Assembly: GCF_030123105.1 (NCBI RefSeq)
Contig: NZ_CP126095.1
Location: forward strand, 4,960,001-5,024,000
Reading direction: 5' to 3'
Source: Paenibacillus sp. G2S3
GTDB taxonomy: Bacteria > Bacillota > Bacilli > Paenibacillales > Paenibacillaceae
DNA: 64,000 bases
Positions 63,512 to 64,000 of the stretch are shown here, in pieces. A program made the position numbers and the translations under genes. Below the pieces are notes generated by a model. It saw only the letters and a program-made list of their open reading frames with translations. It ran no database searches and was not told where the DNA came from. The stretch's first letter is position 1. Each line of letters starts with the position of its first letter.

Positions 63512-64000
63512 ATGAAAACAATCAAATTAGCTGTCATAGGAGCAGGAGCAAGAGGTTTTTTATCCTATATGCCGTATGTCCAAAGGTTTCCCCACGAGGC
63601 GGAGGTAGTCGCAGTTGCCGAACCAAACGACGAGAGAAGAACGCGATTTGCGGAAGCATTCAACCTAACCTCTGAGCAAATTTATTCAACATGGGAAGAT
63701 CTATTGAACGGGCCCAAGCTTTGCGATGCACTCCTCATCTGCACACAGGATCAGAACCATTACCTTCCTACAATTGCTGCCCTCAGGAAGGGGTATCATG
63801 TTCTTTTGGAAAAACCTATGTCCAACAACCCGACTGAGTGCATTGAAATGGAGAAGATCGCACGTGAAGAAAGACGCTTGCTTTCAATCTGTCATGTCTC
63901 GAGGTATATCCCTTTTTGGAATAAAATAAAGCAACTCATTAATGACGGTTTCATTGGAAACGTAATGTCTATTCAACATAACGAAAACGTGGGGTACCTC
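63512..64000 (+). CDS. Gfo/Idh/MocA-family oxidoreductase (3' end outside window)
   Basis: The frame runs from ATG 63512, eight bases after AGGAG, to the window end, 163 codons. The N-terminal NAD(P)-binding fold starts KTIKLAVIGAGARG, followed by VVAVAEPND, ALLICTQDQNHYLPTIAALRKGYHVLLEKPMS, the EKP motif of this family, and SICHVSRYIPFW at the start of the substrate domain. These enzymes oxidise or reduce sugars and inositols; some family members use NAD in glycoside cleavage. Only 25 bp from the GH31 stop, so co-transcribed and probably acting on the sugar it releases. Confidence 0.9.
   Translation, partial: MKTIKLAVIGAGARGFLSYMPYVQRFPHEAEVVAVAEPNDERRTRFAEAFNLTSEQIYSTWEDLLNGPKLCDALLICTQDQNHYLPTIAALRKGYHVLLEKPMSNNPTECIEMEKIAREERRLLSICHVSRYIPFWNKIKQLINDGFIGNVMSIQHNENVGYL

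Overview
The window reads as a carbohydrate-scavenging region of a Paenibacillus-like Gram-positive bacterium (Bacillota). This rests on protein types: very large secreted glycosidases ending in three S-layer homology (SLH) repeats, LplB/YtcP-type sugar permeases with large lipoprotein binding proteins, YesM/YesN-type two-component systems, many AraC-type regulators, strong AGGAGG ribosome sites, and an overlapping receptor/pro-peptide gene pair of the RRNPP type. No rRNA, tRNA or CRISPR array was seen.

Layout. 1-1148: end of an AraC-type gene, then a repeat field (three 202-bp tandem units plus a 19-bp minisatellite). 1149-7047: GH36 alpha-galactosidase and GH2 beta-mannosidase with a divergent AraC regulator. 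7116-12716: sugar ABC importer and a divergent YesM-like sensor kinase. 13156-19789: a 1601-aa SLH-anchored galactosidase-like enzyme and a YesN-like regulator. 20042-23489: GH95 enzyme and divergent AraC regulator. 23561-35304: a large reverse-strand locus (two permeases, lipoprotein, SGNH esterase, GH110, GH95, intracellular galactosidase-like enzyme). 35848-38541: XRE-type repeat protein and a complete IS3-family element. 38622-45549: membrane-bound AraC regulator, a decayed epimerase and a GH27 SLH enzyme. 45905-46838: TPR receptor plus 44-aa secreted pro-peptide. 46982-51878: binding protein, sensor kinase and response regulator in one operon. 52021-58509: a 2162-aa SLH protein with two DUF4832-like domains. 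58581-64000: a third ABC importer, divergent from a GH31 enzyme and an oxidoreductase cut by the window end.

How it fits together (inference). Wall-bound enzymes trim alpha-galactose-, fucose- and mannose-rich polymers outside the cell, three CUT1-type importers without their own ATPases bring oligosaccharides in, and cytoplasmic GH36, GH2, GH95, GH110 and GH31 enzymes finish the job. Control appears layered: local AraC or YesM/YesN sensors, plus recurring cre/LacI-like operators (TGATAGCGCTTTCT and GATAAAGCGTTTTCTA) at several promoters.

The least ordinary items are: (1) the receptor/pro-peptide pair, whose receptor lacks a DNA-binding domain and whose promoter spacer is filled by a hairpin-type operator; (2) two sequence-unrelated families of about 200-bp intergenic repeats sharing one plan, four short motifs about 50 bp apart with the first two direct and the last two inverted; (3) an 83-bp promoter cassette duplicated in front of two genes of one locus; (4) an IS element sitting inside a terminator-like hairpin. 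All family names come from motifs read by eye; no database search was possible.
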